Shown here piece after piece: positions 33,534 to 41,920 of a DNA stretch of 64,000 nucleotides. This DNA comes from Pseudomonas fluvialis (GTDB taxonomy: Bacteria; Pseudomonadota; Gammaproteobacteria; Pseudomonadales; Pseudomonadaceae), in the NCBI RefSeq assembly GCF_014207935.1, contig NZ_JACHLL010000007.1, positions 62,001 to 126,000 of the forward strand, written 5' to 3'. The position numbers were made by a program, and so were the translations under genes. Position 1 is the first letter of the stretch. Each line of letters opens with the position of its first letter. A model generated the notes under the pieces. It saw nothing but the letters and a program-made list of their open reading frames with translations, did no database searches and was not told the DNA's origin.

Positions 33534-34085
33534 GGGGTCAGGACAGACCCGCTGTTGCACAGTTTGCCCCGTCTAGGTGACGGCTCGATTAAGCGGCGGT
33601 AGATCCGCGGTGCAGCTGTGCTGGGCTCTAGTATGGCGCCGGCCAAGCCCTGTAGCCAAGGGGGCGCGGTCATTCAGCCCGCTGATGGGCGCTATCCTGC
33701 CAGGGCGTGCCGTAGCCAGGGGGATGAGCGGAAGTGGAAAAAAGCAATTTTTGCGTCTGAAAAAGCGTCATTAATGGTATTGTTCGCGCCGGAAAATCCA
33801 CGCCTCGGTTCACAAGACCAGATCCTTGCGTGATTGGCCTGTTGCAACGCTGCCCAAATGATCGTCAATCCGCTAGCTGAGCCAGAAGGCGCGCCTTCTC
33901 CCGCTCTTGACTCAGCGCTGGCGACAGAGGTGGTGCCGACAGGTCGGTGTGGTAGTGCCGCCTGGCTTGCGCGCAGAAACTCCGAAACTGCGTCGGTCCG
34001 GGTTGCATTTGATAACGCGCAGACACGCGCTAGGCCTCGGCCGTCGATTACCTGCGGCAGATCATGATTTTGGAGAAGCGTTAAA
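33534..34085. other. 552-bp non-coding stretch upstream of mqo
   Basis: No convincing gene. Short open frames on both strands lack codon bias and ribosome-binding sites. An imperfect direct repeat GTAGCCAAGGGGG / GTAGCCAGGGGG occurs at 33652 and 33712, a small GCCC-N6-GGGC dyad at about 33678, and an A/T-richer patch at 33738-33785 with TTGCGT and TGGTAT spaced 18 bp that could be a promoter. If that is the mqo promoter, the mqo leader is about 300 nt. Confidence 0.4.
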
Positions 34086-35573
34086 ATGGCGCATGACGTG
34101 AACGAAGCAGTAGATGTGGTGCTGGTTGGGGCCGGCATCATGAGCGCAACACTCGGTGCTCTGCTCAAGGAGCTCGACCCCGGCATCAAGCTGGAACTGG
34201 TCGAACTGCTGGAATCGGGGGCGATTGAAAGCTCCAACCCGTGGAACAACGCGGGTACCGGCCATGCCGGTCTTTGTGAGCTGAACTACACCCCGGAAAC
34301 CGCCGATGGCTCGATTGACACCAAGAAAGCCATCCACATCAACTGCATGTTCGAAGTGTCCAAGCAACTCTGGGCGCACCTGACCGAGCAGGGCACCTTC
34401 GGTTCTCCAAAAACCTTCATCAATCCGGTTCCGCACCTGTCCTATGTCAGTGGCGAGTCGGGCGTGGCTTACCTGAAAAAGCGTTTCGAAGCCCTGCGTG
34501 GCCACCACTGCTTCGAGTCCATGGACTTCAGCGAGGACAAGGCCACGCTGAACGATTGGATGCCGCTGATGATGCCGGGCCGTCAGGCCGACGAACGCAT
34601 CGCCGCGACCCGTGTCGAGGGCGGCACCGACGTCAACTTCGGTGCGCTGACCAATCAGCTGATCGACCATCTCAAGACCAAGCCGGGCGTTTCCGTCCGC
34701 TACGCGCAGAAAGTCTATGGCCTCGACCGCCAGGGCAAGGGTTGGCGTGTCAAGGTCAAGGATCTGAAAACCGGCAATACCCGTGAGATCAGCACAGGTT
34801 TCGTCTTCCTCGGCGCCGGTGGCGGTGCATTGCCGCTGCTGCAGATGTCCGGCATCGAAGAAGGCAAGGGTTACGGCGGCTTCCCGGTCAGTGGCCAGTG
34901 GCTGCGTTGCGACAACCCTGAGGTGGTCGCCAAGCATCACGCCAAGGTCTACAGCCAGGCCGAAGTCGGCTCGCCGCCCATGTCCGTGCCGCACCTGGAT
35001 GCGCGCATGGTCGATGGCAAGAAGTCCCTGCTGTTCGGACCCTATGCCGGCTTCACCACCAAGTTCCTGAAGAACGGCTCCTTCCTCGACCTGCCGCTGT
35101 CGGTACGCCCGGGCAACCTGCTGCCGATGCTGGCCGTGGCCCGCGACAACATGGACCTGACCCGCTACCTGATCAAGGAAGTGATGCAGTCCATGGAGCA
35201 GCGCCTGGATTCCCTGCGCAAGTTCTACCCGGAAGCCAAGGCCGAAGACTGGAGTCTGGAAGTGGCTGGCCAGCGCGTGCAGATCATCAAGAAGGATCCG
35301 AATACCGGCGGCAAGCTGGAGTTCGGTACTGAGATCGTCGCCGCCGCCGATGGCAGCATCGCCGCCCTGCTGGGCGCCTCGCCGGGCGCCTCGGTGTCGG
35401 TATCGGCGATGCTTGATCTGATCGAGCGCTGCTTTGCCGACAAGATCAAGTCGGCAGACTGGAGCGCGCGCCTGCAGGCCATCTTCAAGGCCGATGCCAA
35501 GGCCCTGGAAAACGATCCGGCGCTGTACCGCGAAGTCAGCACGGCGTCGAGCAAGGTGCTGCAGCTGGTCTAA
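34086..35573 (+). CDS. mqo: Malate:quinone oxidoreductase
   Basis: Peripheral membrane flavoenzyme that oxidises L-malate to oxaloacetate and passes electrons to ubiquinone, replacing or supplementing malate dehydrogenase in Pseudomonas. FAD motif VVLVGAGIMSATLGALL at the N-terminus; PWNNAGTGHAGLCELNYTP is the family signature. 495 residues, intact. A GGAG ribosome-binding site precedes the ATG. It stands alone, with a strong terminator after it. Confidence 0.97.
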   Translation: MAHDVNEAVDVVLVGAGIMSATLGALLKELDPGIKLELVELLESGAIESSNPWNNAGTGHAGLCELNYTPETADGSIDTKKAIHINCMFEVSKQLWAHLTEQGTFGSPKTFINPVPHLSYVSGESGVAYLKKRFEALRGHHCFESMDFSEDKATLNDWMPLMMPGRQADERIAATRVEGGTDVNFGALTNQLIDHLKTKPGVSVRYAQKVYGLDRQGKGWRVKVKDLKTGNTREISTGFVFLGAGGGALPLLQMSGIEEGKGYGGFPVSGQWLRCDNPEVVAKHHAKVYSQAEVGSPPMSVPHLDARMVDGKKSLLFGPYAGFTTKFLKNGSFLDLPLSVRPGNLLPMLAVARDNMDLTRYLIKEVMQSMEQRLDSLRKFYPEAKAEDWSLEVAGQRVQIIKKDPNTGGKLEFGTEIVAAADGSIAALLGASPGASVSVSAMLDLIERCFADKIKSADWSARLQAIFKADAKALENDPALYREVSTASSKVLQLV

Positions 35574-35584
35574 GTGGCCGCACC

Positions 35585-35616
35585 AAAAAAAACCGCCCCA
35601 CGGGGCGGTTTTTTTA
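35585..35616 (+). terminator. Intrinsic terminator after mqo
   Basis: AAAACCGCCCC (35589-35599) pairs with GGGGCGGTTTT (35602-35612), followed by more T on the plus strand; the mirror A run makes it bidirectional for the convergent gene. Confidence 0.9.
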
Positions 35617-35655
35617 TGGGGTGAGCTCGCCAGCTGCTAAGTCTGTTTGATGATG

Positions 35656-36474
35656 CTATTCGCTCGATGCCACTCGACAACCCAGGTTGACTGCGGCCAC
35701 CGTACAGGGCAAATACCGCTGGGTGATGCGCGCATAGCTGCCGTCTGCCACCACCGCTGCCAGTGCCGCGTTGAATTGCTCCACAAACTCCGGCTGCAGT
35801 GATTTGCGGCTGAAAGCCACGACCGCCGGCTCCTCAGACACCACCAGCGGACTGCGGACAATCCGCTGGTTCAGGCCAAGCTGCTGCAACTCCATCAGTC
35901 CGGTCACTTCGTCTGCGATCAGGCCATCCAGGCGACCGGCGCTGAGCATCTGCCAGGCCCCCTTGCGATCACTGACCGGCAAGGTCCTCGCCTTGAAATC
36001 GGCCTGCTTGATCAGCTCGGCATATTCGCGGCTATACGTCACGTCGATCTGAATGCCCAGGCGAAAGTTGCTGTGGCTGATCTGTCCAAGCGAGTTAAAT
36101 GCAAAACGCCTGGCAGCATCACGGCTCATGAACAGCACGTTGGGGGAGCGGTGGATGGGTTGTGAGAAGTAGGCAAAGGTTTCGCGTTCAGGCGTGATCA
36201 AAGCCCCCGGCAATATGTCCAGGCTGCCTTTCTTCAGGTTGTGCAGGCCGCGTGCCCACGGCAGCTCGACGAAGCGCGGTTTACAGCCCATACGTCCCAG
36301 AACCTCACGCATCAGGTCAGAGGTAGCGCCGCGTACCTGCTGTGTGGCATCAGGTATGTCGTAAGGCGGGTCGTTGGCCCAGCGCACGGTTTTCTCACAG
36401 GCCTGGCTTACCTCGACGGCGCTGGCAAGCAGTAACAGGTACAGCAGCAATGTTCGTGACTGAGGCATCGGCAT
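35656..36474 (-). CDS. Periplasmic solute-binding protein (SBP_bac_3), orphan
   Basis: Type II periplasmic binding protein of the polar amino acid family, 272 residues with a cleavable signal (LLLYLLLLASAVEVSQA). The N-lobe begins TVRWANDPPYDIPD, and the hinge region IADEVTGLMEL is typical. No permease or ATPase is adjacent, so it may feed a transporter elsewhere or be a sensor-like binding protein. Ligand not predictable. A Cys pair (Cys26, Cys62) could form a disulfide. Confidence 0.85.
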   Translation of the reverse strand: MPMPQSRTLLLYLLLLASAVEVSQACEKTVRWANDPPYDIPDATQQVRGATSDLMREVLGRMGCKPRFVELPWARGLHNLKKGSLDILPGALITPERETFAYFSQPIHRSPNVLFMSRDAARRFAFNSLGQISHSNFRLGIQIDVTYSREYAELIKQADFKARTLPVSDRKGAWQMLSAGRLDGLIADEVTGLMELQQLGLNQRIVRSPLVVSEEPAVVAFSRKSLQPEFVEQFNAALAAVVADGSYARITQRYLPCTVAAVNLGCRVASSE

Positions 36475-36562
36475 CTCGGTTTCAGGTCAGGGGTGGGGCG
36501 GCTCTGGCGCGGACTCTGCGTGTTCTTTAGCCGGTTCCCCTTGTTGCTGTGTTCAGTCTAGC

Positions 36563-37231
36563 CTAGGGCCGAATATCGGGAGCTGGGGTCAGCGGAACTG
36601 CCTGCTCATGGGCAGCCTGCAGCTGGCGGGCGATGGCGCGCTGGAATGCCGGTCTGTCCTGCAGGCGACTCCAGTAGGCCTGAATGCGCGGCGTGAACTG
36701 TTCAGCGAGGCCCAGATGCTCCGCCAACAGCAGGGCGTAGCCAACGGCGACATCGGCGGCGGTGAAGCGCATTGCGCAGAGGAAATCTGCCGTGGCCAAG
36801 GTGCTTTCGACCGCGCGCAGGCGGGCCAGGAACCAGCGTTCATAATCCTCGGCCACCTGGGGCTGAAGTCGCTCGCCTATCTCGAAGTGGCGGTAGCGCA
36901 GCACCAGTGTCTGCGGAAAGGTCAGCGTCGCATCGCTCATGTGCAGCCAGTTCAGATAAGCCCCGAAATGCGCCTCATCGACGGTGACATCCAGTTCTCC
37001 GGGGCTGTGCCGGGCGGCAAGGTATTGGCAAATGGCCGCCGACTCGGTCAGGCGTACGTGCCCGTCGACCAGCAGCGGCACCGTGCCCAGTGGGTTTTCT
37101 TCCAGGTAGTGACGGGCCACGGCGCGAGGCGGAAAGGGCCACATGCGTAGTTCATAGGGCAGGCCCAGCTCTTCAAGCAGCCACAGGGGGCGAAAGGATC
37201 TGGCGCTGACGCAATGATGCAGGGTGATCAT
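36563..37231 (-). CDS. Glutathione S-transferase family protein
   Basis: Thioredoxin-fold N-terminal domain (MITLHHCVSARSFRPLWLLEELG, with Ser11/Arg13 region as possible catalytic site) with the cis-Pro and glutathione-binding signature VPLLVDGHVRLTESAAICQYL, then an all-helical C-terminal domain (LRYRHFEIGERL, FTAADVAVGYALLLAEHL). 222 residues. Start at 37231 fits the family; the longer open frame to 37366 does not. Substrate unknown. Confidence 0.92.
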   Translation of the reverse strand: MITLHHCVSARSFRPLWLLEELGLPYELRMWPFPPRAVARHYLEENPLGTVPLLVDGHVRLTESAAICQYLAARHSPGELDVTVDEAHFGAYLNWLHMSDATLTFPQTLVLRYRHFEIGERLQPQVAEDYERWFLARLRAVESTLATADFLCAMRFTAADVAVGYALLLAEHLGLAEQFTPRIQAYWSRLQDRPAFQRAIARQLQAAHEQAVPLTPAPDIRP

Positions 37232-37395
37232 GGGGCGTTCATCGTGGGGTGGGCAGGCGCACAGATTATGGCGCTTGTGGGGCGAGAGCCAGGGCTGATG
37301 GGCAAAGGCGTTTAGCGGCGTTCTACGATATGCCCTGTCTGTGTCTCGAAGGCCAGATTTCGGCACTTCTTCGACACCAGCAAGCAGCAGAAACG

Positions 37396-37421
37396 AAAAA
37401 GCCCTGCATGAGCAGGGCTTT
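37396..37421 (-). terminator. Intrinsic terminator after tRNA-Gly
   Basis: AAAGCCCTGC (37398-37407) and GCAGGGCTTT (37412-37421) with an ATGA loop; minus-strand read-out continues into T residues, 14 nt after the tRNA 3' end. Confidence 0.88.
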
Positions 37422-37434
37422 AACGCTTTGATTC

Positions 37435-37508
37435 TGGAGCGGGCGAAGGGAATCGAACCCTCGTCATGAGCTTGGGAAGCTCAGGTAATGCCATTATACG
37501 ACGCCCGC
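37435..37508 (-). tRNA. tRNA-Gly (CCC)
   Basis: 74-nt cloverleaf on the minus strand: acceptor GCGGGCG/CGCCCGC, anticodon loop TTCCCAA giving CCC, T-arm GGTTCGATTCC, and an encoded CCA (37435-37437). It closely matches E. coli glyU. Confidence 0.97.
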
Positions 37509-37577
37509 TTGGACGGCCGTCTTTGTACCAGAATCGGCCTTGGCCGGGAAGCAGGCGGCTGAAATTCCTGGGCATTC

Positions 37578-38267
37578 TCAGAATGCGGCGACTTCCTCGT
37601 CGCTCAGCACTCGGTAGTTCCCCACCGGCAGGTCGCCCAGTTCCAAGGGACCGATGCGCTCGCGGTGCAGGCCGATGACCTTGTTCTGGAAGTGGCCGAA
37701 CATGCGCTTGACCTGGTGGTAGCGCCCCTCGTGCAGTGTCAGACGTGCGCTGTGACTGCCGAGGATTTCCAGCTCGGCGGGCAGGGTGGTGAGGTCTTCA
37801 TAGGCGAAGTACAGGCCGCGGGCGAACACCTCGATGTACTCGGTGCTGATCGGCTGCTCGGTCTGCACCCGGTAGACCTTGGGCTGCTTGCTGCCGGGCA
37901 GGGTCAGGCGCCTGGTCCACAGGCCGTCGTTGCTGATCAGCAACAGGCCGCTGGTGTTGAGGTCCAGGCGGCCGGCCAGGTGCAGGTCATCCTTGTCCGG
38001 CTCGTCGAGCAGGTCGAGCACTGTGCGGTGCTCGGGATGGCAGGTGGCGCTGACCACGCCTACCGGCTTGTGCAGCATAAAGTAGCGTGCCGCCTTGCCA
38101 GCCTGCAGCAGCTCATCATCCAGTTGTACCCGGCTGAATTCGCGTACCTCGGCCTGGGCGTCGCGGCACTCCTGGCCATCCAGGCGTATCCGGCCCTGGC
38201 TGATCAACTGGCGGGCGTCCTGACGGTTGAAGCGCGGCAGATTGCTGAGGAAACGATCAAGACGCAT
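37578..38267 (-). CDS. rsuA: 16S rRNA pseudouridine(516) synthase family protein
   Basis: Isomerises U516 of 16S rRNA or a related uridine. S4 domain at the N-terminus (MRLDRFLSNLPRFNRQDARQLI), then the catalytic domain with YFMLHKPVGVVSA and the nucleophilic Asp102 in GRLDLNTSGLLL, and RYHQVKRMFGHF. 229 residues, as RsuA. RsuA versus a close RluE-like paralogue cannot be separated by eye. Overlaps the cysteine-rich gene upstream by 11 bases. Confidence 0.9.
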   Translation of the reverse strand: MRLDRFLSNLPRFNRQDARQLISQGRIRLDGQECRDAQAEVREFSRVQLDDELLQAGKAARYFMLHKPVGVVSATCHPEHRTVLDLLDEPDKDDLHLAGRLDLNTSGLLLISNDGLWTRRLTLPGSKQPKVYRVQTEQPISTEYIEVFARGLYFAYEDLTTLPAELEILGSHSARLTLHEGRYHQVKRMFGHFQNKVIGLHRERIGPLELGDLPVGNYRVLSDEEVAAF

Positions 38268-38475
38268 CTACAGCCTGACTGGCCAGTTGTGCGCAGGCCG
38301 GGCACAGGCAGGCCTGCTGGCGTGCCTCGACGGGAATGCGTGCCAGTGCGTCGGCACTGATCGGCGCGCTGAAGCACCAGCAGGGCAGCGTGGCGGTGGC
38401 CGGGTTGGCCAGGGTGCACTGGTTTGCCGACCCGCACAGCGGACAACGCTGCGGGTCGACGGGCGTATCAGTCAT
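38257..38475 (-). CDS. Cysteine-rich CWC family protein, 72 aa
   Basis: Tiny putative zinc-binding protein with CPLCGSANQC at residues 10-19, PCWCF in the middle (the CWC signature) and CLCPAC near the C-terminus, six to eight cysteines in total. The family is a frequent neighbour of pseudouridine synthase genes; role unknown. Overlaps rsuA downstream and the DUF4824 gene upstream by a few bases, so it is probably co-translated. Confidence 0.8.
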   Translation of the reverse strand: MTDTPVDPQRCPLCGSANQCTLANPATATLPCWCFSAPISADALARIPVEARQQACLCPACAQLASQAVDAS

Positions 38476-39268
38476 GCCGGGGCTCCAGCTGCACATCCTG
38501 CACCCAGGGTTCCAGGCGCTGGCCGAAGGCCAGCTCCACCTGATAGTGGGCGCGCTGTTGCTCGGGTTGGGCATATTCGGCGCGCAGGGCGTCGCGGCTG
38601 GCCAGTGGCAGGTACAGATCGCCCACGCGCAGTTCACTGATATGGCCGCGCACGTACCAGCGTTTGTCCTGCTGGTTGAGGCTGGCGCTGATGCGGGCCG
38701 GCACGATGACATAGCGCTGGCGGTCGGGATAACGCTGGCGCAGGCTGGCGCGGTCGAGACCGGCGGCCACCGCATAGAGGCGACTGTCCTGCTCGCGGGC
38801 GTGTTGCAGTTGCTGCTCAAGGTCCTTGATGCGCTCGGCGGCGGCCTGCTTGCTGCGGGCTTCGGCCAGCTCGGCGGTGGCACGGGCCAGCTCGCGCTGG
38901 TAGGTCGGGCCATCGAATTCCAGTACCACAAGGGCATTGCGCTCCTGCAGGCGCCAGCGGGCGTAGTGTTCCTGGCCGTCTTCTGGCAGCTCATCGAAAC
39001 CCAGCTCCAGCAGGGCATCGCGCTGCAGCCAGTCGGGACCGCGCCAGTCGTTGGCGCGGCGCTGTTCCTGTTGCCAGTCCAGGCGCAGGGCCAGGTTGGA
39101 GTTTTCCTGTGGGCCGAATTCGCGCCAGGCGAATGGCAGCTCCCGCTCGGACAGGCGCAGCTGGCTGTCCGGCGTACCGCTGCGGTTCCACGCCACGCCA
39201 GTCAGGCTCAGGGCATTGCTGATCACGATCAGGCCGGCGGCGGCCAGCAGCAGGCGGGCCGGCTTCAT
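38468..39268 (-). CDS. DUF4824 family protein, 266 aa
   Basis: Single N-terminal hydrophobic segment (LLLAAAGLIVISNALSLTGVAWN) that is a signal anchor or signal peptide, then a charged periplasmic domain with a coiled-coil-prone stretch (AELAEARSKQAAAERIKDLE). No enzyme motif. It is encoded with the DUF2157 membrane protein by an ATGA overlap, so the two products probably act together at the inner membrane. The longer open frame to 39382 lies inside DUF2157. Confidence 0.75.
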   Translation of the reverse strand: MKPARLLLAAAGLIVISNALSLTGVAWNRSGTPDSQLRLSERELPFAWREFGPQENSNLALRLDWQQEQRRANDWRGPDWLQRDALLELGFDELPEDGQEHYARWRLQERNALVVLEFDGPTYQRELARATAELAEARSKQAAAERIKDLEQQLQHAREQDSRLYAVAAGLDRASLRQRYPDRQRYVIVPARISASLNQQDKRWYVRGHISELRVGDLYLPLASRDALRAEYAQPEQQRAHYQVELAFGQRLEPWVQDVQLEPRHD

Positions 39269-40335
39269 GGCTGCACCTCCACGGCGAGGCTGCGGCGCAG
39301 GCGGCGCATCACCAGCAGTACCAGGATGGCCAGCAGGCCGAGGAGGAAGAAGAACAGGTACTTGGGCAGGTAGTCCCACCACCAGTCGAACACCTTGCAG
39401 AACAGGGCGATGACGAACAGCAGCGTGCCGCCGTTGATCAGCTCGGCCTGTTGGCGGCGAATGCCGATGTAAATGGCCAGCGCCGGTACGGCGAAACCTA
39501 GCAACTGGTAGATGCCCTCGATCAAATCCGGGTCCAGGCGCAGGTAGCTGCCTTCCCCCCAGTAGCCGAGGATCAACATTGGCAGCAGCAGGCAGACCAG
39601 ACCGAGCATCCGGTACATCGCGGCAAAACCGGCGAAGCGGCGCTGCACGGCCAGTTCGGCGCTGGCCAGCATGAGCAGGGCCGGCAGCAGGAAGTTCTCC
39701 GGGCGTTCGATGCAGGCCAGCCAGTCGAGGCCGTCCCAGCTGTGCAGGCGGCTGGCGCAGAAGGCCGTGGCACTGAGCAGGCCCAATCCGAGCAGCAGGC
39801 GCAGCTCACAGGCATAGGCCAGCAGCAGGGCCAGCGCGGCCCAGGCCAGCAGGGCCTGATCGGTGGGGGTGATATTGAATATCTGACCGAGCATGACCAG
39901 GTTGAGGACAAAGGCGGTGAAGGTCAGCAGCGCCGCCAGCTTGCTGAAGTAGCCGCTGTCATCCAGGCGTTGCAGGGCTGCGGTGAGCAGCAGGCCGACC
40001 AGCGGCGCGGCGATCAGGATGGCGACCTGGCTGGTGCTGCCGAACAGGCCCCAGAAGCGGTAGAACAGAAAGAACAGGCTGGCGGCCAGGGCCAGGGCGC
40101 CGAGCAGCGAGGCGATACGCATGCCCAGCGAGAGCTGATGCGCCTGGCGGCTGTGATCGATGTCGAAGCGGCTGGCCAGCTCGCCGAGCAGGTGCTGATG
40201 GTAGCCCTGCACCTGGGCCTGCTGATCGGCCGCCAGTTGCAGCACGCCCTCGCGTTGCAGGCAGTCCAGCTCGGCGCGGAACTGGGCGATGCGGTCGCTG
40301 CGCTGCTGGGCCTGCGCGCGGTTGTCGATGGTCAT
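39265..40335 (-). CDS. DUF2157 polytopic membrane protein, 356 aa
   Basis: Cytosolic N-terminus of about 85 residues (QAQQRSDRIAQFRAELDCLQ) followed by ten or so transmembrane helices to the C-terminus (LGALALAASLFFLFYRFWGL through YLFFFLLGLLAILVLLVM). Matches the DUF2157 description; function unknown. Start at 40335 follows a run of ribosome-binding purines; it lies 16 bp downstream of the diguanylate cyclase gene, so c-di-GMP signalling and this cassette may be co-transcribed. Confidence 0.8.
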   Translation of the reverse strand: MTIDNRAQAQQRSDRIAQFRAELDCLQREGVLQLAADQQAQVQGYHQHLLGELASRFDIDHSRQAHQLSLGMRIASLLGALALAASLFFLFYRFWGLFGSTSQVAILIAAPLVGLLLTAALQRLDDSGYFSKLAALLTFTAFVLNLVMLGQIFNITPTDQALLAWAALALLLAYACELRLLLGLGLLSATAFCASRLHSWDGLDWLACIERPENFLLPALLMLASAELAVQRRFAGFAAMYRMLGLVCLLLPMLILGYWGEGSYLRLDPDLIEGIYQLLGFAVPALAIYIGIRRQQAELINGGTLLFVIALFCKVFDWWWDYLPKYLFFFLLGLLAILVLLVMRRLRRSLAVEVQP

Positions 40336-40351
40336 GGTGACGTCCCTGTTT

Positions 40352-41836
40352 TCAGGCGCTGGCGCCTGGCTCGCTGGCAATCCGGTTGCGGCCACTCTGC
40401 TTGGCACGGTAAAGCGCGCGGTCGGCGCGGGCGATCAGGCCATCCAGGCCTTCGCCGCCGGTGAGGTTGGTCAGGCCGATGCTGATGGTGACCTTGAGCG
40501 CCTTGTCTTCCCAGAAGAAGTGCTGCTGCTCCAGCTGGACGCGCAGTTTTTCCGCAAGTTGCCGGGCAGTATCCAGAGGGGTGTTCTTGAACAGCACGAT
40601 GAACTCTTCTCCGCCCCAGCGGCAGACGATGTCCGAACGGCGCAGGGAGGCCCGCAGCTGGTTGGCGAAGCCCTTGAGCACCACGTCACCGGCCATGTGG
40701 CCGTGGGTGTCGTTGAGGGTCTTGAAGTGGTCGAGGTCGATGACGATGGCGCTGAGCGGCTGCTGCTCGCGGCGGGCCTCCTCGATGGCCTGCCCGGCGA
40801 GCATCTCGAAGCCGCGGCGGTTGGGCAGTTCGGTGAGCTGGTCAGTGGCCGCCAGGCGTTCGATGCGCAGCTGGTAGCGGCGAATGAGCAGGCTGAACAG
40901 GGTCATCACGACGGCGGTGACCAGCAGACACATCAGCACGCTGAGCCACAGCGACTGGCGGATTTCGGCGGTCTGCCCGCCATCGTGCTTGGTGACGAAC
41001 AGGTAGTTCTTCAGCTCGGGGATGTAGCGCACATTGACGAAGTAACGGTGGCCTTCGTACTCGTATTCGTAGCTGCCGTCCTGCAACTTGGGCATCTGCG
41101 CGAGCAGGCCGTCGAGGCCCTCGATATCGGCAATTGCCTTGCCGGCACGGTTGCCGAACGGCCCGCCTGCCTCGCCTGTCAGGCTGATCACGCCACGCTG
41201 GTTGACCAGATAGACGGTGCGGTCGAAGCGCTTCTGGTAGGTGTCGATCAGCTTGACCACGCTTTCCACGGACAGGCCGACGCCGGTGACGCCAAGAAAA
41301 TGCTGTGCCTCGTCGAGTACCCGGTAGTTGATGAAGATGGCCATGCTGTCCTGGTTGGCCATGTCGATGTCGACATTGATCTCGTAGGGCTCATTCAGCT
41401 CGCGGACGCGGAAGTACCAGGCATCCCGTGGTTCATCCTGGGCCACCTGCTTGAGGACGCCGCGGCTCTGGAAGTAGGTGCGGGTCTTCTCCGAAATGAA
41501 GAAGCTGGTGAAGGCGTTGTGGCGGTTCTGTACCTCGCGCAGGTAGCGGGTGATCTGCCCGACGTCCTGCTCTCCGTGCTTGATCCAGTCGTGCAGGAAG
41601 GTGTCGTTGGCCATCATCGAGGCGATCAGCACCGGGCGCACCAGATCGCGCTGGATCTCCGAGTAGACGTTGTCCGAGGTCAGCGGCAGTTCGGTGCTGA
41701 GGATGCTGCTGCGTACCGCCTTCAGCGAGGTGTAGTAGCTGAACAGGGTGGTGGTGAGAAATCCGCCCAGCAGCAGGAACAGCAACAGCAGGCGCAGTGG
41801 CACAAGGGTCCTATGGCGGCGGCTGGTCAGCGGCAT
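40352..41836 (-). CDS. Diguanylate cyclase with periplasmic dCache sensor
   Basis: 494 residues. TM1 at ~15-35, a large periplasmic double-Cache domain (~40-275; AWYFRVRELNEPYEINVDIDMANQ), TM2 at ~285-310 (LSVLMCLLVTAVVMTLFSLL), and a GGDEF domain. The active site is GGEEF in CRWGGEEFIVLF and the RxxD inhibitory site (RRSD) precedes it by five residues, so it should be an active, feedback-controlled c-di-GMP synthase. The Cache ligand is not predictable. Confidence 0.93.
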   Translation of the reverse strand: MPLTSRRHRTLVPLRLLLLFLLLGGFLTTTLFSYYTSLKAVRSSILSTELPLTSDNVYSEIQRDLVRPVLIASMMANDTFLHDWIKHGEQDVGQITRYLREVQNRHNAFTSFFISEKTRTYFQSRGVLKQVAQDEPRDAWYFRVRELNEPYEINVDIDMANQDSMAIFINYRVLDEAQHFLGVTGVGLSVESVVKLIDTYQKRFDRTVYLVNQRGVISLTGEAGGPFGNRAGKAIADIEGLDGLLAQMPKLQDGSYEYEYEGHRYFVNVRYIPELKNYLFVTKHDGGQTAEIRQSLWLSVLMCLLVTAVVMTLFSLLIRRYQLRIERLAATDQLTELPNRRGFEMLAGQAIEEARREQQPLSAIVIDLDHFKTLNDTHGHMAGDVVLKGFANQLRASLRRSDIVCRWGGEEFIVLFKNTPLDTARQLAEKLRVQLEQQHFFWEDKALKVTISIGLTNLTGGEGLDGLIARADRALYRAKQSGRNRIASEPGASA

Positions 41837-41920
41837 GCAGAGCGCTCCAAGGCTCGATAGACATGCCCTAGTGTGGCAGAGGCCGGCGCCGCCAGCGAGT
41901 GCGGCGCCGTGCCGCGTGTT

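Noticed and set aside
33692..34249. 185-residue minus-strand open frame upstream of mqo
   Set aside because: Ser/Thr/Ala-rich with no domain, overlaps the mqo start and lacks a ribosome-binding site.
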